Assembly (NCBI GenBank): GCA_964023205.1
Contig: OZ026839.1
Span: 19,374,386-19,438,385, forward strand
DNA from: Lutraria lutraria
Taxonomy: Eukaryota > Mollusca > Bivalvia > Venerida > Mactridae
Length of the DNA stretch: 64,000 nucleotides
Direction: 5' to 3'
Under the pieces are notes generated by a model. That model had not been told where the DNA came from. It saw only the letters and a list, made by a program, of their open reading frames with translations, and did not search any database. The first letter of the stretch is position 1. Every line of letters starts with the position of its first letter. Made by a program: the position numbers and the translations under genes. Of the stretch, positions 34,901-45,919 are shown one piece after another.

Positions 34901-35510
34901 TACAACAAGTAGACATAAACAGAAATGAATTTGTCCACTATTCATATCATTATTTAATGAACAGAACATAACTTTATAATCATTCAGGTACTATATACAT
35001 GTAAAATACAGTATGAAAAAAATAGATGAAAATATGTGAAAAATATGAAAAATTGATGTGGGTCTTTGGTTTAATCTTTTAAATTGTTGTTTTAATCAAT
35101 TAGTTATTTCACAAAACATCATGGTGTCAAGTTGATAACTGAGATAATCCTTTTTCATCAGTAGACACTTAAACCCCTCTGGCAGTATACAGTATACAAT
35201 CAGTCAAAGGTGAAAATCAGTGATAATAGATTGCCCAGCTTAGGATCAATGTGCTGTTTGTTTCATGTCACCAATGAAATTTAAAGCCGCAGACCATTAA
35301 TTTTCAAAAATGTATTGATTAATACTGAATATACTTGTATAGAGTAATTGAAATGTAATTAAAATGTAATTGTTAATTACACACTTTTTCATGATGTAAT
35401 TAATTATTTTAATTACATGTAATTAAAAATACATCCAATTACACATTACTTTCAATTACTTGGCTAATTGTAATTAAATTGCAATTACATGTAATTACAA
35501 TTACAAATTC
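31935..35510. mobile_element. Large AT-rich inverted-repeat element, split by a family G copy
   Basis: The ends are arrays of GTAATTAATTA / TAATTACAATTAC palindromes (31935-32110 and 35340-35510). Inner arms also match inverted: AGTATTTTTTTCAATGATAT (32275-32300) against ATATCATTGAAAAAAATACT (about 34611-34630), and AATAGCTTTTTGG (32146) against the inverse near 34838. The family G copy at 32332-34257 is inserted close to the centre of symmetry. No coding frame is recognised; exact ends are uncertain because a family D start abuts the right side. Confidence 0.6.
32332..34257 (+). repeat. Family G element, about ten units
   Basis: Start AACAAGAGGGCCATGATGGC; about ten units of 155-160 bp in two alternating subtypes (one with CCCCAGGGCAGGGCC and AATAGAATAAACC, one with CCCCCGGGGCGGGGCC and CTATATAAATCAAG), i.e. 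a dimeric higher-order repeat. It ends with ACGACGCACGACGCACGAAG and the hairpin GAGCACATTCGTGCTC (34232-34247), TGGTGAGCTAAA. Confidence 0.85.
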
Positions 35511-35671
35511 AACTAGAACTATCACTAAAGGTGATGAATACCCCCAGATGCGGCCTTGACACAGTTATTGTTACATTTTACAGAGGGAAATATAATGCAT
35601 TTTCATTTTTTTAATACCTGCAAATTGTTGCTTAGATATATCCTGACCAGTTTCTAAATATACATTATATA

Positions 35672-36468
35672 AACAAGAGGGCCAAGATGGCCCTATATCG
35701 CTCACATGACAATCACTGTTCACTCATTAAGACATTGTTTTGAACCGGTGACCTAGTTTTTGACCCCAGACGACCTATGTTCGAATTTTGTCTTAGATAT
35801 CATTAAGACAAACAGTCTGACTAGGTTTGGTGAAGATACGATCAAAATTTGACATCTACAGTGTTAATAAGGTTTTCCTAAGATTTGACATTGTGACCTT
35901 GTTTTTGACCCATATTTGAACTTGTCCTTAATATCATTAAGACAAACATTCTGACAAGGTTTGGCCAAGATCCAATCAAAACCATGACATTTAGAGCTTT
36001 TACAAGATTTTTACCTAAGATTTGACCTTGTGACCAAGTTTTTGAACCCGGCTGACCCATGTTCATCCTTGACCCACATATCATTGAGGCAAACATTTTG
36101 ACAAGGTTTGGTGATTTTACTACAGAAATGACCCATTATCAAACTTGACCTACATATTATCAAAATAAACATTCTGACAAAGTTTCATGAAGATAAAGTC
36201 AAAACAGTGATTTCTAAAGTGTTCACAAGGTTTTCCCTTATTTGGCCCTGGTGACCTAGTTTTTTACCCAAAATGGCCCAATATCGAACTCATCCGAGAT
36301 TTTGTTGATATTAACGTTCTGACCCAGTTTTGCTAAAATTGAGCCAAAAATGTGGCCCCTAGTGTGGTCACAACAAAAAGTTTGACGACGCACACCGCAC
36401 GACGCCGGACGCCGGACGGAGAGTGATCCTAATAGCTCACTTTGTCACTTTGTGACATGTGAGCTAAA
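35672..36468 (+). repeat. Family A2 element, internally deleted
   Basis: Start AACAAGAGGGCCAAGATGGC; about five units; the fifth switches abruptly near 36110 (GGTTTGGTGATTTTACTACAG). It ends GACGCCGGACGCCGGACGG and the TCACTTTGTGACATGTGAGC hairpin. Confidence 0.8.
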
Positions 36469-36479
36469 AATAACAACTC

Positions 36480-37312
36480 ATTAAAATTTACTTGGACAAA
36501 ACCTATTGTGGACATGCACAACTTGGCAAACTACTTATCACTTCTAAGAAGTTTCACTGAATTCCTGCATGTAGTTGCTGAGAAATGGTACGGGCAAAAT
36601 TTACCTAATTGTATAAAACAAAGGGCCATAACTCAGTGAAAATTAATCCAAACAAAACCTGGTTATTGCATGCACAACTTGGCTTACTTTTTATAACTTC
36701 TGTGAAGTTTCATTGAATTCCTATGAGTAGTTACTGAGATATTGTATATACACTGTATAAAAAACAACAAAGGGCCATAACTCAGTGAAAATTTAACCAA
36801 CCAAGACAAGCTTAATGCATGCACAACTAGGCTAACTACTTATCACTTCTGAGAAGTTTTATTGAATTCCTGACAGTAGTCAATGAGAAATAGTCAGGAC
36901 AAAATTTGCCTATTGTATATACTGTATAAAAACAACAAAGGGCTATAACTCAGTGAAAATTAATCCGAACGAAAAATGCTTTAAGCATGCACAACTAGGC
37001 TTACTACTGATCATTTCTGTGAAGTTTCATTGAGATCCTGTGAGTAGTTGCTGAGAAATTGTCCGGACGAAATTTGCCTATTGTATATACTGTATAAAAA
37101 CAACAAAGGGGTATAACTCAGTGATAATTAATCCGAACAAAATTGCTTTAAGCATGCACAACTAGGCTTACTACTGATCACTTCTGTGAAGATTCATTGA
37201 AATCCTGTAAGTAGTTGCTGAGAAATTCTCCGGACAAATTGTGTCTACAGAGGCACGGACTGACCGACCGACCGTCAAGCGTGAATCCAATATAGCCCCC
37301 ATATATGGTATA
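36480..37312 (+). repeat. Pearl-like element, family C
   Basis: Five units of about 168-172 bp with AAAGGGCCATAACTCAGTG, GCATGCACAACT and TAGTTGCTGAGAAAT. It ends GGCACGGACTGACCGACCG and a palindromic tail (CCCCATATATGGTATAAT). It lies about 200 bp from the donor side of the exon at 37520. Confidence 0.75.
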
Positions 37313-37519
37313 ATTACCCCAAGTCTGTAGACAGGTGGTTTCTATATGTCAGAAGGTGTTCTTTTGAGCTTGTTAAAGAAGATGGTAACATTTCTAAGAC
37401 CTCGAAAGATTGATCCTACCACTGATTATCAAATATGGTCATCTACTGACATAGCATATTCAAAACTACAGACTAAAACTTTTAACAGTTCAACAGCCAT
37501 GATCTTGTGTATTATTTAC

Positions 37520-37615
37520 CACTGGTTGTAAGCTCTCTGGTAATTGGTTATTCTGGAAAGATGTGGTAATGGGTGATTGGTTGTTCCTTGGAGTCTGATC
37601 ATCTGTTTGAGCAGT
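37520..37615 (-). CDS. zfp64: ZFP64-like protein, exon 2 of those found
   Basis: 96-bp exon, exactly 32 codons, phase 0 on both sides. Acceptor CTCTTTAAGTTTCAG above 37615; donor CCAGTG|GTAAAT below 37520. It codes TAQTDDQTPRNNQSPITTSF and QNNQLPESLQPV, Gln/Asn/Thr-rich, no finger. It belongs to the linker between finger 1 and finger 2. The support is splice sites, phase and composition only, so it could be an alternatively used exon. Confidence 0.7.
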
Positions 37616-37671
37616 CTGAAACTTAAAGAGAAAAAAATCTATAAACTTACTTCTTTGACAACAATAATTTA

Positions 37672-38330
37672 AACTAGAGCTGTCACAGAGGTGACTAATA
37701 CCCCCGCCGCCGCTTTGACACTAAGAATGTAATAGTACACTATACGGCTAAGTTCAAGGGGACATAACTCTGCAATGAGTGGATCACTGGGCATGAAAAT
37801 TGTCTCTTGCACATCTACATTTAATATTGATGATATAATTCAAGTTTCAATTCAAACCCTTGAAAAATGTGAATATAGTTTACTCCACAAACTAAGACTG
37901 CCATTGTACACTATATGGCTAAGTTCAAAGGGACATAACTCTGCAATGAATGGATCACTGGGCATGAAAATTGTGTCTTGCACATCTACATTTAATATTG
38001 ATGATATAATTCAAGTTTCAATTAAATCCCCTGAAAAATGTGGATATAGTTTGCTCCACAAACTAAGACTGCCATTGTACACTATATGGGTAAGTTTAAG
38101 GGCACATAACTCTGGAATGAGGGAATCGCTGGGAATGAAAATTGTGTCTTGCACATGCACACTTCATGGTGATAACATATTTCAAGTTTTAATTCCATCC
38201 CTTGAAAAATTGGAAGAAGTTCGCTCCACAAACTAAGACTGTGATTGTACACTATATGGCTAAGTTCAAGGGCACATAACTCTGAAATCAGTTTTATATG
38301 GTACAATTGTTGTATACTATACAGCATGAA
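37672..38330 (+). repeat. Pearl-like element, family D
   Basis: Start AACTAGAGCTGTCACAGAGG; units of 171 bp with AAGTTCAAGGGGACATAACT at 37750, 37921, 38092 and about 38262. Because 171 is 57 codons, a repetitive 153-residue open frame appears (37775-38236); it is a by-product, not a gene. The end is truncated. Confidence 0.8.
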
Positions 38331-38589
38331 GTTTCATTCTAATCACTGATATTTTCATTAGTTTCTTGGTGATAGCTTAAATAAAGATACCAATATGCAA
38401 ATGATTAATGAAATTACATATTTTCATTAAAATCCAAGCTTGAATATTTCATAAATCAAGAGTTTTAAACTCCCAATATATCGCAATACGCATTGCAATA
38501 CAGTGTTGCGTATCGCAATATAACGCAATACGAAATTTCCTGCAATACCCATACCTACTAGCAGTAGGAGAAACTTCCCGATCGGGATA

Positions 38590-39789
38590 CAGTAAAACTT
38601 GTCTTAGGCGACCACTCAAGGAAGAAAGAAAATATGGTCTCTGAAGACAGGTGGTCTCTCTTAACTAAGGATTGGAGATACATACTATGAAATAGTACCA
38701 AACCATGCACATTTAATTAGGCAGTTAAACATTTTATACAGAGACAAATGTAACCGTGGCTTAGCATTTTAAAAACAGTACTTTGTACATAAGAAAATAT
38801 TAAACATTATTGATTTAAAAATGATATAAAAACATAAAACATAAAAACATGTGTTTAAAGTGTTAAAGGGGCATGCCCAGCAACTGAAGCGTCTCGAATA
38901 TAAATCAAATTGGTATCATTTGAATGCCAAAATCAATTAATGAAAGTCTTGTAAAATATTTAAGAAATGTCCCGCTATTTGACTCAAAATACACATTTCA
39001 AGATTTACCAAACCTGCCGATTACGCCTTAGAAAATATTCGTCATTTTCATAACTCGACCCTTTCGGGATCTGTCAAAAGCGGAAAAAATGTCAACAAAC
39101 TGTGAAATGGTAAGTATTGCTCATGTCATGTTCATTGTTTGCGACATAAAGCTTATCTATCGATCAATTATAGGTAAATATCATTGTTTTGCTGCTTGAA
39201 AGGCAGCGCGCACGCTAAGTTAAATTCTCAGACGAATCGAAAATATCGTTGTCGTCAATAAAAGGCTTGTAAGCCTTTTATTTAAACCGGCATATAAATA
39301 CCCACGCGTGCGTTATAGGGCCATTTTTGAAGGCACATTCTTCTTTGACTTTTCGGTAATAATTGTTTTTACAAGTGATAAACGCATTTTTGGTGTATAA
39401 AACCCAAGACGCTTCAGTTGCTGGGCATGCCCCTTTAAGATACTATCCAGATACTGTTCAGATAAAAAAATCACAATTTAGAAGAACAGATGGCAAATTT
39501 CTGAGCTTGCTCCTGAATCAAAGGTTTATTTATCACAGCTATCCATTCCTCTAAACTTAAAATTTTCCATTTTGCCGACAATCTTTTTGTTTAGGTGATA
39601 CAAACAATCACATATTTAAGACAACACACCACACAGCGGTCGCTTAGCAACTACGATATAGACAGACAGTACTGGTCGTTAACTGCGTTAGACAGGTGGT
39701 CACATAACTAAGTTAAATTAACGTTTAAAAACTCTTGCACAAGACAGGAGGTCGCTTGTAAAAGGTGGTCGGAAGGCCAGGTTTTACTG
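38590..39789. mobile_element. TA-flanked element with CAGTAAAACYTG ends
   Basis: It starts CAGTAAAACTTGTCTTAGGC and ends GGCCAGGTTTTACTG; the inverted similarity includes GGTGGTC/GACCACC. TA at 38588-38589 and 39790-39791. The interior repeats 'GGTGGTCxCT' and 'GGTCGCTTA' themes. It contains the TTAA-flanked element 38867-39434. Related fragments lie near 43200-43392 and 3847. Confidence 0.7.
38867..39434. mobile_element. TTAA-flanked MITE, 568 bp, piggyBac-type
   Basis: It starts AGGGGCATGCCCAGCAACTG (then AAGCGTCT) and ends with the perfect inverse, 28 bp or more. TTAA at 38863-38866 and 39435-39438 flanks it. TTAA target sites define piggyBac-like transposons. No transposase. The near-perfect TIR suggests it is the youngest of the three nested elements here. 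Confidence 0.85.
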
Positions 39790-40110
39790 TATCAGTAAGA
39801 GGGGTTTCCCCTACTTCCCAAACGGGAAATTTGTTACTAAATATAGTAATAGATTTCCCGTGCAGGAAATAAAATCACTACTTTTGTACTACTTTCACTC
39901 AAAACACCCGGTGCATAAGAATACGCATCCGATCTTTAAAATGAATAAACTATATTAAACTTAAAAGATATATTTAACTTTCTATCGTTCATTTTTTTTA
40001 AAAATTCTAGTTAATTTTTAATTGAACACTGAAATTGCTAAAAAGCAATGTTTCCCGATTTGGAAACTTAATTTCCCGATCGGGATATAATATTCTACAA
40101 TGGCAAAAGT

Positions 40111-41325
40111 TTGTAAAGAAGTGTGGAACATATTTTAACCATTCCAAATGGCAAATTAATAAAAACTTGACTAACATCCCAAAGGAACATATGCAATCAA
40201 AGCATTGAGAGTACTGACAGGAGCGAAGTTTAATGTATTAGATGACTACAGTGTCATACGGCAAAGGTGGGTGACCATTAATTTAATACATTATTAACAA
40301 CAGTTATGCTAACTTATTTTAACACATAATTTATGAGACAAAATCAGCCATTTCATCAATGTATGATAGCTACCAGATGGATACAAAATTGCACCAATAT
40401 TAATAGACAATTTACTGGTACTTTGTGGGTCACTAGGTGCTGTTAAGATTGTAAATCTGTTTAATTGCAATACATGTTCTCACTGTATGTTGCATGTTAT
40501 CAGATGTAATGCCTTCAATAAATGATAGAAGTACATTTTTAGTACTTTAACTTATTCTAAATGGTATAATTGTTAATTTGTATAACATTATGATTTTGTT
40601 TTCAATTTAAACCATGGGACAAAATCTTAACATTTCTTTAACTAGGAATTGTTGTATAATTATCATCATGATATATTTAGGGCAGTGTTCAATCTAGCTT
40701 ATGTCAGTAAGTGGCCATGACATTTGGGGTCATGAAATAAGATAACAAATATACCAAATTATTTAATAGATTATTATCCGGATGGGGCCATGTTGAAAAA
40801 ATATCTCATCGTCACAAACAATCTAATTAGTTGGACTATGAAATGGGGCTGCTTACGAGTTAATAATGTGATCACTAGGAGACATGACTGTGTCTGTCAA
40901 GCGTCGATGTGCAGAAATTCGAACAACGGAAGACAAAAGGATCACTTTATGACCGAGGCTTTTTGTCAAAGACAAGTCAGTTTTTAAAACATTTATCAGT
41001 CAGCCATTTATGTTTAAAATCGCGTTTTTTAACATTTTTGACCACTTAGTAGTGTCAGTTGTCTTAGTTGACAGTCAGTGCTAAGCCCCATCATTTCGAC
41101 CATTAACATCTGAACATTTTGATTTTTTGTCGTCGAAGACGTCAATTTTTTCCATAAGCTGGTATCGCTTGAAATGCATTTATAAATCCAGTCTCAAATA
41201 AGTAGTGGAAAGCAAATCAAAGTAAGCAAAAGAATTATTACACGATACGGCTTTGCTGATGAAAATACGAGAATGCGTTTTTTTTAGCGCAGATGTTTTA
41301 TTATTGTGTGCTTTTGGACATAATC
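40111..41325. other. Intron, no gene seen
   Basis: AT-rich sequence with no convincing exon; a small open frame at 40790-40987 lacks support. Confidence 0.5.
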
Positions 41326-41329
41326 CATA

Positions 41330-42353
41330 ATATGTAGGTCAAGTTTGATAATGGGTCATTTCAGGTAAAAAAACTAGGTCACTAGGGCAAATTGCTGGAA
41401 AACCTTGTGAACACTCTAGAAGTCACTGTTTTGATTGGATGATCATGAAACCTTGTCAGAATGTTTGTAATATCTTGGACAAGTTTGAACAAGGGTCATC
41501 TTGGGTCAAAAACTAGGTCGCTAGGTCAAATCTTATGAAAAACCATGTTAACACTGTAGATTTCACAGTTATAATTGGATCTTCACAAAACTTCGTCAAA
41601 TTGTTTGTTTAAATGATATAACCGTTAAGTACAAATATGGGTCATCTGGGGTCAATAACTAGGTCACCAGGTCAAATCTTAGGAAAACTTTGTTAACACT
41701 GTAGATGTCACAGTTTTGATTGCATCTTCACCAAACCATGTCAAAATGTTTGCCTGAATTATATGTGGGTCAAGGTTGAATATGGGTCAGCTGCAGTCAA
41801 AAACTGGGTCACCAGGTCAAATCTTAGGTAAAAATCTTGTAAAAGGTCTAAATTGCATGGTTTTAATTGGATCTTGGCCAAACCTTGTCTGATTGTTCGT
41901 CTCAATGATATTAAGGATAAGTTCAAATATGGCTCATCTAGGGTCAAAAACTAGGTCACGAGGTCAAATCTTAGGAAAACCTTATTAATACTGTAGATGT
42001 CACAGTTTTGATTGTATCTTCACCAAACCTTGTCAGAATGTTTGTCTTAATGATATGTAAGACAAATTCGAACATAGGTCATCTGGGGTCAAAAACTAGG
42101 TCACAAGGTCAAATCTTAGGAAAACCTCGTCTATGCTGTAGTTTTCATGGTTTTGATTGGATCTTCACCAAATTTTGTCAGAATGTTTGTCTTATTTACA
42201 TGTAGGACAAGTTCTAACATGGGTCATCTGGGGTCAAAAGTTCTAACATGGGTCATCTGGGGTCAAAAACTAGGTCACCGGTTCAAACCAAAGTTTTAAT
42301 GAGTGAACAGTGATTGTCATGTGAGCGTTATAGGGCCATCTTGGCCCTCTTGT
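41330..42353 (-). repeat. Family A2 element, minus orientation, 3' end missing
   Basis: Reversed start GGGCCATCTTGGCCCTCTTG at 42330-42352; about seven units read on the minus strand; truncated at 41330 without hairpin. It carries perfect AGGTCACCAGGTCA (41661-41674) and AGGTCACAAGGTCA (42098-42111) repeats. Confidence 0.8.
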
Positions 42354-42640
42354 TTTCTCTTCTGATGATCGAAGTGCATAGACAAGTGATGCTCTTTCAT
42401 GTTGTGACGAACCTATAATTTTAAGGAAAAATAAATGCAATATCAAAATATTAATAACTTTATTTCGAATGAATGCAAGGTAAGGTAACCTGATTTGCCA
42501 AGTTATTCTTAAGTTTTGTCTCTTTTCCAGTATTATTCAGCTTCTGTCTCGTATATATACGTATTAAAATAAGTAAGTATAACTGTGGTTAAAAACCATT
42601 AATATCACATTAAAAGTCACTCAGCTTCAACATTAGTGTC

Positions 42641-42741
42641 TTCAGCAGCAAAGGTCTCCCATTGTAGAATATATCCCGATCAGGAAATTAAGTTTCCAAA
42701 TCGGGAAACATTGCTTTTTAGCTATTTCAGTGTTCAATTAA
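42641..42741 (-). repeat. Repeat R, copy 2, first part
   Basis: Inverted match to about 40010-40110 (TTTCCAAATCGGGAAACATT, GCTTTTTAGC). It breaks at AGTGTTCAATTAA (42729-42741), which recurs at 49079-49091 where the copy resumes. Confidence 0.75.
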
Positions 42742-43532
42742 CAATACAGTTAAAACAACAACAACACATGTTAAAATTACTTTATGTTTCTTTACGTTGC
42801 GGCATTGCGCCTTCGTCAGAATAATACATAATAATAAACAACGGACGTGACGTCATGTAATATTTGACGTTACGTTAAAGGGCGGAATATATATTATATA
42901 AAATTAAACATGCATGAATGAACAAATTAATGTGTCATTTGGAATTGAGTTATAGTACTATACGGATATAAAATACAAATATTTCCTATAGAATTATGAT
43001 ACATAAAATAACGGTAATAGGAAAAAACGTGATAGTACCTAACTAAAACAAAAACTAAACATTTAACATGTATTTTATACTGTAAACAAGGTTTTTGAAT
43101 TCGGGTGAAGCGTTTGTAACTTTTGTATCCAAAAAGTTTCCTTGCATAATCGATTAATACACACGTTCGTCAGGTGTTAATCATGTCTGTGTTTACAATT
43201 CACAATCTATGGGAATTAACGGTTTGACGTGTCAAACGGTCGCTTAATGAAAAGATCTGGCGGATTTTGTCGACATATTGGCGGTCGCTGGTCGCGTTGA
43301 GCAAAGGTCGCTTAATACATTAATACATTTGAAGTGGTCGCTTAAGAAAAAGGTCACTTAGTACATGTGGTCGCATGAGCAAGATTTACTGTATTATTGT
43401 TTATAACATCAACAGGCATAAAACAAAAGTCGAACATATTATGAGTGCCTTCATTAAAGTGGCTAGCAACAAGAAGAAAATCCATCATTAGTAAAATTTG
43501 AAACATCAAATTTATGATTAGGCTTAAATTAC

Positions 43533-45551
43533 TAGAAGCCCAAGGGCAACATGTCGAGCCCCTGTTTAGCCAGCTTGTGATCTTGACCTTTGAACTACAA
43601 GTATGGGTGATATTCATGACACATCATTTCATTGAAGTAAACTTTTATATATATTTATTTAAAAATCCTTGAATGCAAACAGAAGTTACAGCCCAGACAA
43701 CGAAAATATATTTGACTGAATGTGTTATCTTGACCTTTGACCTATGAAATCTGGGTGTTGCCCAAGACACATGGTCTCATTGTATTATGGCAAGTCATTT
43801 TCAAATAATTCAATGCATAAGGGAGACACAGCCCTGACAAAGTGTATAATGATTATTTTTTATGTTTGACCTCTAAGTGTGACCTTGACCTTTGAGCAAG
43901 AGACCTTGATCTTACACATTGCACACAGTCTCATGGTGTTTAACAATTATGCCAAGTTATCTTAAAAAGTTTCAATGCATAAGGGAGATACAGCCCGGAC
44001 AAGGTCTATAATGCTCATTTTTGACATTTGACCTCTAAGTATGACCTTGACCTTTGAGCTAGAGACCTGGATCTTGAGCACTGCACACCGTCTCATGGTG
44101 TTTAACAATTATGCCAAGTTATCTTAAAAAGTTTCAATGCATAAGGGAGATACAGCCCGGACAAGGTCTATAATGCTCATTTTGGACGTTTGACCTCTAA
44201 GTGTGACCTTGACCTTTGAGCTAGAGACCTGGATCTTGCGCACTGCACACCGTCTCATGGTGTTTAACAATTATGCCAAGTTATTTAATAAAGTGTCAAT
44301 GCATAAGGGAGATACAGCCCGGACAAGGATCCGGACGGACACACTAACTAACTAACTAACTCACTCTCACTCACTCACTCACTAACTAACAAACTAACGT
44401 ACAGACACGCAACCACCATTGTGGCGACTAAGTCGAGCTCACCGCAGGCGGGCTCGACAATAATGATTATTTTTTATGTTTGACCTCTAAGTGTGACCTT
44501 GACCTTTGAGCTAGAGACCTTGATCTTACGCACTGCACACCGCCTCATGGTGTTTTACAATTATGCCAAGTTATCTTAAAAAGTTTCAATGCATAAGGGA
44601 GATACAGCCCGGACAAGGTGTATAATGCTCATTTTTTATGTTTGACCTCTATGTGTGACCTTGACCTTTGAGCTAGAGACCTGGATCTTGCGCACTGCAC
44701 ACCGCCCCATGGTGTTTAACAATTATGCCAAGTTATCTTAAAAAGTTTCTATGCATAAGGGAGATACAGCCCAGACAAGGTCTATAATGCTCATTTTTGA
44801 TGTTTGACCTCTACGTGTGACCTTGACCTTTGAGCTAGAGATCTGGATTTTGCGCACTGCACACTGTCTCATGGAGTTTAACAATAATGCCAAGTTATCT
44901 TAAAAAGTTTCTATGAATAAGGGAGATACAGCCCGGACAAGGTCTATAATGCTCATTTTTTATGTTTGACCTCTATGTGTGACCTTGACCTTTGAGCTAG
45001 AGACCTGGATCTTGCGCACTGCACACCGCCCCATGGTGTTTAACAATTATGCCAAGTTATCTTAAAAAGTTTCTATGCATAAGGGAGATACAGCCCAGAC
45101 AAGGTCTATAATGCTCATTTTTGATGTTTGACCTCTACGTGTGACCTTGACCTTTGAGCTAGAGATCTGGATTTTGCGCACTGCACACTGTCTCATGGAG
45201 TTTAACAATAATGCCAAGTTATCTTAAAAAGTTTCTATGAATAAGGGAGATACAGCCCGGACAAGGTCTATAATGCTCATTTTTGACGTTTGACCTCTAT
45301 GTGTGACCTTGACCTTTGAGCTAGAGACCTGGATATTGCGCACTGCACACCGTCTCATGGTGTTTAACAATTATGCCAAGTTATTTTAAAAAGTGTCAAT
45401 GCATAAGGGAGATACAGCCCGGACAAGGATCCGGACGGACACACTAACTCACTCACTCGCTCATTAACTAACTAACTAACTAACTAACGTACAGACACGC
45501 AACCGCCATTGTGGCGACTAAGTCGAGCTCACCGCAGGCGGGCTCGACAAA
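43533..45551 (+). repeat. Pearl-like family B, two arrays joined
   Basis: Start AAGCCCAAGGGCAACATGTC-GAGCC near 43533. Units of 162 bp (AAGGGAGATACAGCCCGGAC at 43981 and 44143, next at 44305) contain TGTGACCTTGACCTTTGAGC. Each array ends in GATCCGGACGGACACAC, an (ACTA)n/(ACTC)n microsatellite (44343-44397; 45440-45488), then a hairpin GTCGAGC...GCTCGAC (44422-44458; 45512-45548). The second array starts in mid-unit directly after the first end. Confidence 0.85.
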
Positions 45552-45557
45552 AATTAA

Positions 45558-45911
45558 GTTTGTTTGCCCTTTACCGACCGACCAGAAAAAATCATGCTGA
45601 CTCAAAACATTTGATTACAAAATCTCGGAGAACTTTATTTTTATACTTGGAAAAATATACATGTATACACTCAGTGCTTTCGATAAACATTTAAATTAGG
45701 TATCACTTGAAGAAATGAAGGAAAACAATAATGAGTGTTAAGGCACTGAGTACATGTTTATGGTTGATTAAAGCACACAATAAATGGTTGTATGGTAGCA
45801 GAATACATTAAATGAATATAGAATGCATCTAGATAGAAGTCTATAATTTCATGCTAGGTAAAGGTCAAATGTAAAAACAAAATATTTTTTCTACCTAAAG
45901 GGCAAACAAAT
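45558..45911. mobile_element. Small element with TTTGTTTGCCCTTTA ends
   Basis: GTTTGTTTGCCCTTTA (about 45559-45574) and TAAAGGGCAAACAAAT (about 45895-45911) are inverted copies. The interior is 320 bp, non-coding. Target duplication not clear. Confidence 0.5.
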
Positions 45912-45919
45912 ATATTTTT

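Larger units (their letters stand above)
38560..40110 (+). repeat. Repeat R, copy 1, containing two nested transposons
   Basis: Landmarks are CTTCCCGATCGGGA near 38573, then (after the insert 38590-39789) GGGGTTTCCCCTACTTCCC, CACCCGGTGCATAAG, TAATTTTTAATTGAACACTG, TTTCCCGATTTGGAAAC and TCCCGATCGGGATATAAT. An inverted second copy occurs in pieces at 42641-42741 and 49092-49850. Class unknown. The many CCCGA(T)nCGGG palindromes are notable. Confidence 0.65.

Noticed and set aside
37775..38236. 153-residue open frame with internal amino-acid repeats
   Set aside because: The 171-bp repeat unit of family D is a multiple of three, so an open unit stays open; the sequence is a pearl-like array, not a gene.
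43200..43392. A separate gene-like region with GGTCGCTTA repeats
   Set aside because: It matches the interior themes of the CAGTAAAACYTG element at 38590; taken as a fragment of that family.
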